Below are positions 1 through 6,740 of a stretch of DNA of 7,893 nucleotides, piece by piece. Position 1 is the stretch's first letter. The number at the start of each line of letters is the position of its first letter. Location: positions 1 through 7,893 of the forward strand of contig JAJXTA010000105.1 of the NCBI GenBank assembly GCA_021784265.1, given 5' to 3'. Made by a program: the position numbers and the translations under genes. The notes below the pieces were generated by a model. It was not told the DNA's origin and ran no database searches. It saw only the letters and a program-made list of their open reading frames with translations. This stretch comes from a bacterium (GTDB lineage: Bacteria > Verrucomicrobiota > Verrucomicrobiia > Limisphaerales > J093).

Positions 1-1
1 C

Positions 2-271
2 TGGGCCAACGCGTGCGACTGGCTGGACCGCTGGCTCTGGGGAGGGGTGGTGCAACTCGCGGGCCTGTTGGTCATCGGCCTCGCCTGGATCGACCGGGTC
101 CTGGACGAGTATGTCATCAACCTTGGCTTTGACGCCGCGTGTCGGCGCTTGGGGCAGGGGGCCGGCTTCACCTCCCGCCTGCAAGACGGCCAGGTGCAGA
201 GTTACCTGCGGGTGCTGGGCGTGGCGCTGACCGTGCTCTTGCTTTGCCTGACCTGGGGTTGCCATTCATGA
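2..271 (+). CDS. nuoL: NADH-quinone oxidoreductase subunit L, C-terminal end (partial)
   Basis: Only the last 89 codons are present; the gene runs off the left edge of the window. NuoL is the distal antiporter-like proton channel of complex I in the cytoplasmic membrane, and its C-terminus carries the long lateral helix (HL) and a final membrane helix that braces the arm. Seen here: an aromatic amphipathic segment near the edge, a hydrophobic stretch around VVQLAGLLVIGLAWID, then DRVLDEYVINLG and the segment LQDGQVQSYLRVLG, which matches the usual NuoL ending (a D-[GE]-x-VN-x-G region, then QxGxVQxY and a last hydrophobic helix). The stop TGA overlaps the ATG of the next gene as ATGA, so translation is probably coupled. 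The HL segment is only partly visible, so whether it is lengthened, as proposed for complexes with two NuoM subunits, cannot be judged here. Confidence 0.88.
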   Translation, partial: WANACDWLDRWLWGGVVQLAGLLVIGLAWIDRVLDEYVINLGFDAACRRLGQGAGFTSRLQDGQVQSYLRVLGVALTVLLLCLTWGCHS

Positions 272-1830
272 ACCACTTGCCCTTAATCACCACCCTGACG
301 TTCCTGCCGTTACTCGGCGGGGTGCTCTTGGTGGGATTGCGTCCCGCGGGTGAGGGCGCGGCGCGCCGGTGGGCGCTGGGCATCAGCCTGGTCACGCTGG
401 CTTTGGCCGGTTGGGCGTGGCACCGGTTTGACCTCACCCAGGCCCAGTTCCAGTTCGTCGAGCGGCATCCCTGGATTCCGAGCCTGAACGTCGAGTACTT
501 CCTCGGCGTGGATGGGGTGAGCCTCTTGATGCTCTTGTTGACCGGGGTCGTCACGCCCATGGCCATCCTCGCCTCCCGCGGGATCCGCACCGCCGCCTCG
601 CTCTATTTCGCCCTGGTGCTCTTCTTGGAGGCCGGCCTGCTCGGGACCTTCACCGCCCTTAACTTTTTCCATTGGTTTATCTTTTGGGAGCTGAGCCTGG
701 TCCCGGCGTTCTTCCTCATCAAACTCTGGGGCGGCCCGCGCAGCGGCCCCGCGGCGACCCAGTTCTTCATCTACACCATGGTCGGGAGCGTGGCCCTGCT
801 GTTGGCGTTCCTGGCGATTTACATGACCACCGGCCGGTTCGACTTTGTGACCCTGGCCCAAATGGGCCGCGACAACCGCCTCGAGGCTTTCTTTCAAGTG
901 CGACTCGGATGGTACAACCTTTTCCCCACCAAGGAGAGCCTGGCGTTGGCCATCTTCGGCTTGGCCTTTCTGGGGTTCGCCGTCAAGGTCCCCGCGCTCC
1001 CGTTCCATACTTGGTTGCCCGCGACGTACGCCGAGGCCCCCACCGGGGTGACCATGCTCCTGACCGGCGTGATGTCCAAGATGGGCGTCTATGGCGTGGT
1101 GCGCATCCTGGTCCCGATCTTCCCCGAGCAGATGCGGGCCGCGCTGACGCCGCTGCTCTGGGTCGCCGTGGCGACCATCGTCCTGTCGGCGGCCGCGGCG
1201 TTCGTGCAACGCGACCTCAAACGGATGCTGGCCTATTCCTCGGTCAACCATCTCGGTTATTGCCTGCTGGGGTTGTTTGCCGTGCTCAAGTTCACCGGCG
1301 CCGACCCGCAGGCGGCCGGAGAAAAGGCCGCCGCCCTCAACGGCGTCTTCTTGCAGATGTTCAACCACGGCCTGACGGCGGCCACCCTTTTTGCCTTCCT
1401 GGGGGTGTTGGAGGAACGGAGCGGCGGCTTGCGCGGGATCGCGGACTTCGGCGGGCTGCGCCAGGTGGCCCCCGTGTTTTGCGGCCTGATGGGGATCGCG
1501 GTGTTCGCCTCCTTGGGCCTGCCGGGGCTCAACGGGTTCGTGGGCGAGTTCTTGATTTTCAAGGGGGCCTTTAGCTTGGCGACCTGGGCCACCGCCCTCG
1601 CCACCCTGGGGTTGCTCGGCACCGCCATCTTCCTCCTCACCTTGGTGCAGAAGGTCTTCCACGGCCCCCTCAACGCGCGCTGGGCGCGGTTTGCCGACCT
1701 GACCGCCCCGGAGCGGTTGATGGTGCTGCCGGCCACCGTGCTCATGTTTGTGCTGGGACTCTATCCGCGGCTGCTCCTGGACGTGACCAACCGGACCGTC
1801 GCGCATCTGGTCGAGCAGCTTAAGTTCTGA
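268..1830 (+). CDS. nuoM: NADH-quinone oxidoreductase subunit M (first NuoM copy)
   Basis: A 520-aa polytopic membrane protein and antiporter-like proton channel of complex I. The start at 268 overlaps the nuoL stop (ATGA) and gives the normal NuoM N-terminus; the frame is open further upstream, but that part is antisense-like to nuoL and has no NuoM character. Residues expected from E. coli NuoM are visible: Glu141 in IFWELSLVP (E144 equivalent, TM5), Lys240 in GFAVKVPALPFHTWLP (K234, TM7), Lys271 in TGVMSKMGVYG (K265, TM8), Glu427 in GFVGEF (E407, TM12), and the conserved SSVNHLGY and QMFNHG histidines. The lysine usually found before FF[IL]YT in TM6 is Gln165 here. Length is close to the family norm. 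About fourteen membrane helices can be inferred from hydrophobicity. A second, different nuoM follows after 8 nt. No clear Shine-Dalgarno sequence precedes the ATG, which fits coupling to nuoL. Confidence 0.95.
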   Translation: MNHLPLITTLTFLPLLGGVLLVGLRPAGEGAARRWALGISLVTLALAGWAWHRFDLTQAQFQFVERHPWIPSLNVEYFLGVDGVSLLMLLLTGVVTPMAILASRGIRTAASLYFALVLFLEAGLLGTFTALNFFHWFIFWELSLVPAFFLIKLWGGPRSGPAATQFFIYTMVGSVALLLAFLAIYMTTGRFDFVTLAQMGRDNRLEAFFQVRLGWYNLFPTKESLALAIFGLAFLGFAVKVPALPFHTWLPATYAEAPTGVTMLLTGVMSKMGVYGVVRILVPIFPEQMRAALTPLLWVAVATIVLSAAAAFVQRDLKRMLAYSSVNHLGYCLLGLFAVLKFTGADPQAAGEKAAALNGVFLQMFNHGLTAATLFAFLGVLEERSGGLRGIADFGGLRQVAPVFCGLMGIAVFASLGLPGLNGFVGEFLIFKGAFSLATWATALATLGLLGTAIFLLTLVQKVFHGPLNARWARFADLTAPERLMVLPATVLMFVLGLYPRLLLDVTNRTVAHLVEQLKF

Positions 1831-1832
1831 GG
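1829..1832 (+). promoter_or_regulatory. Ribosome binding site of the second nuoM
   Basis: GAGG lies 6 nt before the ATG at 1839 and overlaps the TGA stop of the upstream nuoM. It supports the chosen start and re-initiation between the two nuoM genes. Confidence 0.55.
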
Positions 1833-1838
1833 CCACGC

Positions 1839-3344
1839 ATGCTTGCCTGGACGATCTACCTCTCCTTCATCGGCGTCGGCGTGCTGCTCTGCTTGCCGGC
1901 GGCGCGGCCCGGCGCCGCGCGCGCGGTCGCGCTGCTAACGGCCCTGGCGGGCTTGGCGGCCGGCTTGTGCGCGGCGGCGCACCACCCGCCCAGCCCGGCC
2001 TTGGCGGAAGTGACCACCCTCCCCTGGCTGCCCAGCCTGGGCATCCAATATCACCTGGCCGCCGACGGGATCAGCCTCACCCTGGTGCTGGTGACCGGCT
2101 TGGCGGCGGTGGCCGGGGTGCTGTTCTCCTGGAACATCGCCACTCGCACCAAGGAGTTCTTTGCGTTTTACTTCACCCTGATCGGGGGCGTCTATGGGGT
2201 GTTTCTGAGCTTCGATCTCTTCCTGCTCTTCGTCTTCTACGAGCTGGCCATCATTCCGAAGTACTTCCTCATCGCCGTTTGGGGCTCCACTCGGAAGGAG
2301 TACGGCGCCATGAAACTGGCCCTCTACTCCTTCGTCGGCAGCGCCCTGGTGCTGGTGGGGCTCATTGCCACTTACGTCGTGGCGCGCACCCAGACCGGGG
2401 TCGCCACCTTCGACCTCCCCGCCTTGGCCAAGGTCGTCTTTCCGGACCAGTTCCAGGTGTGGGTGTTCCCGCTGATCTTCGTCGGCTTTGCGATCCTGGC
2501 GGGTCTGTGGCCGTTTCACACGTGGGCCCCGACCGGCCACGTGGCGGCACCCACCGCGGCCTCGATGCTCCTGGCCGGGGTGGTCATGAAGCTCGGCGCC
2601 TACGGCGCCCTGCGCGTGGCCATCACCCTCTTTCCCCAGGGCCTGCGGGTGTGGCAGAACTCCATCGCCACCTTGGCGGTAGTGGGGATCGTGTACGGCG
2701 CGATGGTGGCCCTGGTGCAGAAGGACTTCAAATTCGTCATCGGCTACTCCAGCGTCAGCCACATGGGCTTCGTCCTGCTGGGACTGGCCACCTTCCATGA
2801 AGTCGGGCTGAGCGGGGCGGTCCTCCAAATGTTCTCGCACGGCGTGATCGCCGGGCTGCTGTTCGCGGTGGTGGGCCGCATGGTCTATGACCGCACCCAC
2901 ACCCGCGAGCTGAGCGTGTTGGAGGGGATGAACCTGGGCCAAGCCCTCCCTTTCGCGGCCGTCACCTTTGTCATTGCCAGCCTCGCCTCGATGGGCTTGC
3001 CCGGGTTCAGCGGGTTCGTGGCGGAGCTGTCGGTGTTGGTCGGGGCTTGGCATGCCTTCCCCACCGCGGCGGTGGCCGCGGGTGTGGGGATTGTGGTCGG
3101 CGTCGGCTATTTGTTGCGGGTGTTGCAGCAGGCCTTTTTCGCGCGGGGCGAGCACGCGGCCGCGGCCGCGCCGCCGGCCGCGCACGCGCTGGAGCCGATC
3201 ACGCTGCCGGAGCGGTTGGGAGCGATCCTGCTGATTGGGGCCTCCCTGGCGATCGGGCTCTACCCGCGCCTGTTGTTGGACCTGATCGTCCCAGCGTGGC
3301 AGTCCCCGCTGTTCACCCAGTTGCGGCAGCAAGCGGGTTGGTAA
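1839..3344 (+). CDS. nuoM: NADH-quinone oxidoreductase subunit M, second divergent copy (NuoM2)
   Basis: A 501-aa polytopic membrane protein of the NuoM/antiporter-like family, encoded directly after the first nuoM but clearly a different sequence rather than a recent duplicate. Seen: Glu135 in FYELAIIPKYFLI (TM5), Lys159 in AMKLALYS (TM6), Lys251 in GVVMKLGAYG (TM8), Glu396 in GFVAEL (TM12), and the histidines of SSVSHMGF and MFSHG. The TM7 segment reads GFAILAGLWPFHTWAP, so the lysine normally at this place (E. coli K234, Lys240 in the first copy) is Leu220. From memory this ILAG-WPFHTW form occurs in a widespread NuoM subgroup, so it may be a lineage trait and not decay. An Ala/Pro-rich loop around residues 438-450 precedes the final helix, which ends in LYPRLLLD as in the first copy. 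The expected role is a fourth antiporter-like subunit in the membrane arm, alongside NuoL, NuoM1 and NuoN. Confidence 0.92.
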   Translation: MLAWTIYLSFIGVGVLLCLPAARPGAARAVALLTALAGLAAGLCAAAHHPPSPALAEVTTLPWLPSLGIQYHLAADGISLTLVLVTGLAAVAGVLFSWNIATRTKEFFAFYFTLIGGVYGVFLSFDLFLLFVFYELAIIPKYFLIAVWGSTRKEYGAMKLALYSFVGSALVLVGLIATYVVARTQTGVATFDLPALAKVVFPDQFQVWVFPLIFVGFAILAGLWPFHTWAPTGHVAAPTAASMLLAGVVMKLGAYGALRVAITLFPQGLRVWQNSIATLAVVGIVYGAMVALVQKDFKFVIGYSSVSHMGFVLLGLATFHEVGLSGAVLQMFSHGVIAGLLFAVVGRMVYDRTHTRELSVLEGMNLGQALPFAAVTFVIASLASMGLPGFSGFVAELSVLVGAWHAFPTAAVAAGVGIVVGVGYLLRVLQQAFFARGEHAAAAAPPAAHALEPITLPERLGAILLIGASLAIGLYPRLLLDLIVPAWQSPLFTQLRQQAGW

Positions 3345-3403
3345 CCCCCCGAGAAGTTATGGCCCCACCTTACACCACCGGCGCCGGGCGTCGCTGTTAG
3401 CCT

Positions 3404-4912
3404 ATGAGTAGCGTGGATTATCTCCACCTGTTGGCCTTGATTGTGCCGGAGACCCTGGTGGTCCTCGCGGCGTTGGCGATCCTGGTGGTGGACCTGGGGG
3501 TCATGCGCCAAGCCCCGCGGCGCTATCGCTGCCTGATCTCCGCGGCCATCGTGACGGTCGCCTGCTTCGCCGCCATGTTGTGGATGCACGGCGTGCCTCA
3601 ACACGCCTACGCCCTCGAAGGCGCTTTGGTGGTGGACCCGCTCACCCAGTTCATGAAGCAGGTCTTGTTGGTCTTGGTGTTCGCTACCGCCGTGCTTTCC
3701 TTGGACGCCCCCTTCACCGAGCATGTGGGAGAATACTTCGCCCTGCTGCTCTTCGCGACCGTCGGCATGATGTTCCTGGTCAGCTCCGAGGAGCTGCTCA
3801 TGATCTTCGTGGCGCTCGAGCTCACCAGCCTCTCCCTCTACATCCTTACCGCCTTCAACCACCGCAATCCCGCTTCGGCGGAAGCCGGCCTCAAGTACTA
3901 CCTGTTTGGGGGCATGGCGGCGGCGTTCACCCTCTTCGGCCTGAGCTTGCTCTATGGGCTGACCGGCGAAACCAACTTGGCGCGCATCGCCGCCCGGCTC
4001 CAGGGGCACGGCCTGGACCCGCTCCTGGCGCTGGCGCTGGTCCTCACCGTGATTGGCTTTGGGTTCAAGATCGCCGCCGTCCCGTTCCATCTCTGGGCGC
4101 CCGACGCCTACCAAGGGGCGCCCACGCCCGCCGCCGCCCTGATCGCTTCCGGCTCGAAGGTCGCCAGTTTCTTCGTCTTCGCCAAGGTCATGATGCTAGG
4201 GTTCGCCGGGAGCGAAGGGAGCGGGGCATGGGCCCGCCTGACGCCGGGGTGGGTGCCGGTCTTGGTCATCCTGGCGGTGGCGTCGATGCTGCTGGGCAAC
4301 CTGGGGGCCATCGCCCAAAGCAGCGTCAAGCGCCTCCTCGCCTACTCCGCCATCGCCCATGCCGGGTACATGCTCCTCGGGCTTATCACCATGGCCCACA
4401 CCGGCCAGCGCCAGGCCGGCATGGCGGCCCTGGTCTATTACGTAGCCACCTACGGGCTGACGACCGTCGGCGCCTTCGGGGTGGTGGCCGCGATCAACCC
4501 GGCGGCCGACGACGAACGCCTCGCGGACTTGGCCGGCCTCAGCCGGCGCGCCCCGCTGCTGGCCTTGTGCATGATGGTCTTCATGCTTTCCCTGGCCGGC
4601 ATCCCGCCGCTGGCCGGGTTCTTCGGCAAGTTCTATCTCTTCACCGCGGCGGTGGGCGCGGAACCGGACCACCTCGGGCTGTTGTGGCTGGTGATTTTTG
4701 CCATCGCGATGAGCGCCGTCTCCCTTTATTACTATCTGCAAGTGCTCAAGCAGATCTACGTCAGCCCCGCCCCGGAAGCCGCCCCCGCCCTCCGCCCGTC
4801 GCTGGCCAGCCGGCTGGCCTTGGGCGCGCTGGCCTTGGCGGTGGTGGTGCTGGGAGCGGCGCCCCAACTGCTGCTCGATCCGCTCGCCGCCGCCATCCAG
4901 CGGGTGTTGTAA
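3404..4912 (+). CDS. nuoN: NADH-quinone oxidoreductase subunit N
   Basis: A 502-aa polytopic membrane protein, the antiporter-like channel of complex I nearest to the quinone-side subunits. Diagnostic residues match E. coli NuoN: Glu139 in FVALELTSLSLYIL (E133), Lys164 in AGLKYYLFG (K158), Lys222 in GFKIAAVPFHLWAPD (K217), Lys252 in SGSKVASF (K247), and Lys409 in FFGKFYLF, the lysine that replaces the TM12 glutamate of NuoM (K395). PFHxWAPDAYQGAPTP is the typical NuoN signature. The gene lies 59 nt after the second nuoM. There is no good Shine-Dalgarno sequence, but ATG at 3404 gives the expected N-terminus with the IVPETLVVLAAL helix. As is usual, it is the last gene of the nuo operon here: the following sequence is a hairpin and then a gene of unrelated function. 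All channel residues are intact. Confidence 0.96.
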   Translation: MSSVDYLHLLALIVPETLVVLAALAILVVDLGVMRQAPRRYRCLISAAIVTVACFAAMLWMHGVPQHAYALEGALVVDPLTQFMKQVLLVLVFATAVLSLDAPFTEHVGEYFALLLFATVGMMFLVSSEELLMIFVALELTSLSLYILTAFNHRNPASAEAGLKYYLFGGMAAAFTLFGLSLLYGLTGETNLARIAARLQGHGLDPLLALALVLTVIGFGFKIAAVPFHLWAPDAYQGAPTPAAALIASGSKVASFFVFAKVMMLGFAGSEGSGAWARLTPGWVPVLVILAVASMLLGNLGAIAQSSVKRLLAYSAIAHAGYMLLGLITMAHTGQRQAGMAALVYYVATYGLTTVGAFGVVAAINPAADDERLADLAGLSRRAPLLALCMMVFMLSLAGIPPLAGFFGKFYLFTAAVGAEPDHLGLLWLVIFAIAMSAVSLYYYLQVLKQIYVSPAPEAAPALRPSLASRLALGALALAVVVLGAAPQLLLDPLAAAIQRVL

Positions 4913-4949
4913 CCGCCTCCCCGGCGCGCGGAGCGCCCGGCGAGGGCGG
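4913..4949 (+). terminator. GC-rich hairpin after nuoN, possible end of the nuo operon
   Basis: Directly after the nuoN stop, CCGCC (4913-4917) pairs with GGCGG (4945-4949), and GGCGC (4923-4927) pairs with GCGCC (4933-4937) around a GCGGA loop, with short pairings and bulges between; about 14 pairs in all. No T-run follows, so it is not a classical intrinsic terminator. It could slow polymerase or protect the 3' end. In DNA this GC-rich some pairing is expected by chance. Confidence 0.35.
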
Positions 4950-5037
4950 ACTCCTCACGCCGCTGCTCCACGGAACCGTCCCGTTGCCGTGCCGCCCTCG
5001 TCCCGGTCGTTTCTGGGCCGCCCCTTTTCCTTTCCGC

Positions 5038-5065
5038 TTGAATTCGCTCCGGGACGTGCTAAGCC
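5038..5065 (+). promoter_or_regulatory. Possible sigma-70-type promoter for the oxidoreductase
   Basis: TTGAAT (5038-5043) is followed after 16 nt by TAAGCC (5060-5065), with TGC just before it (an extended -10 pattern, TGCTAA). The -10 match is poor; the support is the position, about 50 nt before the oxidoreductase start, and the local fall in GC. If used, transcription would begin near 5071, almost at the ATG of the mini-ORF at 5072. Confidence 0.33.
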
Positions 5066-5071
5066 ACCCTC

Positions 5072-5119
5072 ATGAGCAAAGCTTTCCTTATCATCGCGCG
5101 AAAGGAATTCTCCGCATGA
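5072..5119 (+). CDS. 15-codon mini-ORF overlapping the oxidoreductase start
   Basis: ATG at 5072 opens a 15-residue frame, MSKAFLIIARKEFSA, whose TGA stop (5117-5119) overlaps the ATG of the next gene as ATGA, the same junction seen between nuoL and nuoM. The Shine-Dalgarno of the next gene lies inside it. The peptide resembles the first residues of ABC-2 type transporter permeases (IAR[KR]EF style), but nothing of such a protein follows, in frame or nearby. It could be a coupling leader, the stub of a lost gene, or chance. It has no Shine-Dalgarno of its own; with the proposed promoter it would be nearly leaderless. Confidence 0.22.
   Translation: MSKAFLIIARKEFSA
5102..5106 (+). promoter_or_regulatory. 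Ribosome binding site of the oxidoreductase
   Basis: AAGGA ends 9 nt before the ATG at 5116. It decides this start over the long open frame upstream, which is only the shadow of nuoN. Confidence 0.6.
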
Positions 5120-6492
5120 ACACGATTCGCCACCCCCGCTTCGGACGTCGGCAGTTCCTCCGGCTGGCCGGTTGGTCCGGGGTCGCCTTCCCCTGGATCA
5201 GCACGACGTGGACCCAGGCCGCTTCGCCTAACGGCAAGCTGCGTCATGCCTGCATCGGCGTGGGTGGCATGGGTTGGAATGATCTGCAGAACTTCAAACA
5301 ACACCCGCGGGTCGAGATCGTGGCCCTGTGCGACGTGGACGCCACCCACCTCGACAAGGCGGCAGGCGAGGTCCCGGGGGCGCGACGCTACACCGACTGG
5401 CGCGAGCTCCTGACCCAGGAGGCGGCGAAGATCGACTCGGTCAACGTCGCCGTGCCCGATCACATGCATTGTGCCATCGCCCTCACGGCCGTCCGCGCCG
5501 GCAAACATGTCTATTGCCAGAAGCCAATGTGCCACGACGTGGCCGAGGTGCGGGCCTTAACCCAGGCCGCCGTCCAGCACCGGGTCGTCACCCAACTCGG
5601 CACCCAGATGGCCGCCGGCGCCGGCGATCGGACCACGGTCCAGTGGCTCAGGAGCGGCGTCGTGGGCAAAATCAAACACGCTTACCTCTGCTCGAATCGC
5701 CCGGGGGCCGTCGAGGCCTATCGCTTGGCGGGCCCACGACCGGCCACGGGCCAGGAGCCACCCCCAAGCCTGGCCTGGGACCTGTGGTTGGGCACGGCCC
5801 CCGTGCGCCCGTTCGTCCCGGACATCTATCACCCCACCAAGTGGCGGGCGTGGCAGGATTTCGGCACCGGGTGGTCCGGGGACATCGGTTGCCACGTCTT
5901 CGACGCCGTCTGGAAGGGCCTGCGCCTGCAGCCCCCCAAAGACGTGGCGGCCGAGGTGCAGGCCTCCTGGGAACACTCCCCCGCCCGCCGCGCCGACACC
6001 TGGCCCCAAGCCAATCACCTCACCTGGACCTTCCCCGGCAACGAACTCACCCTCGCCGACGAATGGACCCTCGAATGGTTCGACGGCGCCTTCTACCCGC
6101 CCAAGGAAATCCGCGCCCTCTATTCCGTGGAAGATTACCCGGCGGAATCGGCGATGGTGGTCGGGACCGAAGGGGCGTTACTGAACCCCCTCGGGGGCAC
6201 GCCCGTGCTGCTGCCGGAGGAGAAATTCCGCGGCGTGGCGCGTCCCAAGTTACCTAATCTAAATCATTACCATCAGTTTGCCGACGCCTGCCTGGGCGGG
6301 CCCCTGTGCGCCTCGCACTTCGCCCAGACCGGCCCGATGACCGAGGCCATCATCCTCGGCACCGTCGCCATCCGCGTCCCCGACCAGCGGCTGGAGTGGG
6401 ATTCGCCCCACCTGCGCATTCCTAATCATCGGGAGGCGGAACATTACCTCCGCCGCGACTACCGCTCGGGTTGGGGGGTGACCCTGGGCTAA
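5116..6492 (+). CDS. Tat-exported Gfo/Idh/MocA family oxidoreductase
   Basis: A 458-aa NAD(P)-dependent oxidoreductase of the Gfo/Idh/MocA family, which acts on sugars, inositols and related polyols. The N-terminus GRRQFLRLAG (residues 10-19) followed by a hydrophobic stretch is a twin-arginine signal, with likely cleavage near residues 35-36, so the folded enzyme should be exported. The Rossmann fold starts at KLRHACIGVGGMG (GxGGxG at 48-53), with CDVD at 72-75 for the cofactor ribose. The EKP motif is the QKP variant (residues 135-137; Lys136), common in this exported subgroup. GDIGCH (255-260) supplies Asp256 and His260 of the D-x3-H pair, so the catalytic Lys/Asp/His set is intact. The WDLWLGTAP and YHPTKWRAWQDFGTG segments are typical of planctomycete and verrucomicrobial relatives. 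The substrate cannot be told; nearby genes give no pathway. It probably stands alone, with its own promoter region after the nuo operon. Confidence 0.92.
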   Translation: MNTIRHPRFGRRQFLRLAGWSGVAFPWISTTWTQAASPNGKLRHACIGVGGMGWNDLQNFKQHPRVEIVALCDVDATHLDKAAGEVPGARRYTDWRELLTQEAAKIDSVNVAVPDHMHCAIALTAVRAGKHVYCQKPMCHDVAEVRALTQAAVQHRVVTQLGTQMAAGAGDRTTVQWLRSGVVGKIKHAYLCSNRPGAVEAYRLAGPRPATGQEPPPSLAWDLWLGTAPVRPFVPDIYHPTKWRAWQDFGTGWSGDIGCHVFDAVWKGLRLQPPKDVAAEVQASWEHSPARRADTWPQANHLTWTFPGNELTLADEWTLEWFDGAFYPPKEIRALYSVEDYPAESAMVVGTEGALLNPLGGTPVLLPEEKFRGVARPKLPNLNHYHQFADACLGGPLCASHFAQTGPMTEAIILGTVAIRVPDQRLEWDSPHLRIPNHREAEHYLRRDYRSGWGVTLG

Positions 6493-6568
6493 AACCCCGT
6501 CGTTGCCCAGGAATAGGACAGCCGGCCCGGTCCGGCCCGATTCTCAGAAGTGAGGGCCGACAGCCTCG

Positions 6569-6615
6569 GGGCTCCCCCAGGCGCACCCCTCCACCCGGGA
6601 GCCCTTGCCGGGTGG
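6569..6615. repeat. Two overlapping, mutually exclusive stem-loops
   Basis: GGGCTCCC (6569-6576) can pair with GGGAGCCC (6597-6604). CCACCCGG (6591-6598) can pair with CCGGGTGG (6608-6615). The arms share 6597-6598, so both cannot form fully at once. A run of six A follows at 6624-6629, with no T-run on the + strand. This may be structure at the 3' end of the oxidoreductase transcript; chance pairing in GC-rich DNA is the alternative. Confidence 0.35.
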
Positions 6616-6649
6616 CACGCGGCAAAAAAGTTCTGGTCCAGAAATGGAA

Positions 6650-6677
6650 CTGGCGATCTTGAGACCAAGATCGCCAG
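6650..6677. repeat. Perfect 12-bp inverted repeat (hairpin with AGAC loop)
   Basis: CTGGCGATCTTG (6650-6661) pairs without mismatch with CAAGATCGCCAG (6666-6677) around a 4-nt loop, and each arm contains GATC. No T-run follows on the + strand. On the - strand a T-run occurs about 20 nt beyond it, after a weak palindrome TTCTGGACCAGAA. It may act as a bidirectional transcription stop between convergent genes or be a dispersed palindromic repeat unit; a single copy is seen here. Confidence 0.5.
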
Positions 6678-6740
6678 GCGACAACTCAAGGCGCGGGACG
6701 CCGGGGCCTTAGGACCCGGCGCGGCAAGATAGGAGGTAGA

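Noticed and set aside
672..1574. Overlapping + strand frame (300 aa) inside the first nuoM
   Set aside because: Out-of-frame shadow; the real frame has all NuoM residues and membrane helices.
310..1836. Long antisense open frame (508 aa) opposite the first nuoM
   Set aside because: It is rich in Gln, Gly, His, Arg and Glu with no hydrophobic or domain pattern; it is the codon shadow of a GC-rich membrane-protein gene.
1935..3332. Long antisense open frame (465 aa) opposite the second nuoM
   Set aside because: Same low-complexity Gln/Arg/Gly composition; shadow of the real gene, with no recognisable family.
3359..3400. 13-codon ORF in the gap between the second nuoM and nuoN
   Set aside because: Very short, no similarity to anything, and stops 3 nt before the nuoN ATG. 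Coupling is conceivable, but a frame this short is common by chance.
3580..5115. Upstream extension of the oxidoreductase frame through nuoN
   Set aside because: The frame is open only because GC-rich DNA lacks stops. Its translation is Arg/Pro/Gly-rich noise, and a Shine-Dalgarno plus Tat signal place the real start at 5116.
6624..6643. Possible - strand intrinsic terminator (TTCTGGACCAGAA then a T-run)
   Set aside because: The usable stem is only about 5 bp with two G-C pairs, and it lies over 300 nt beyond the DprA-like stop codon; too weak to call.
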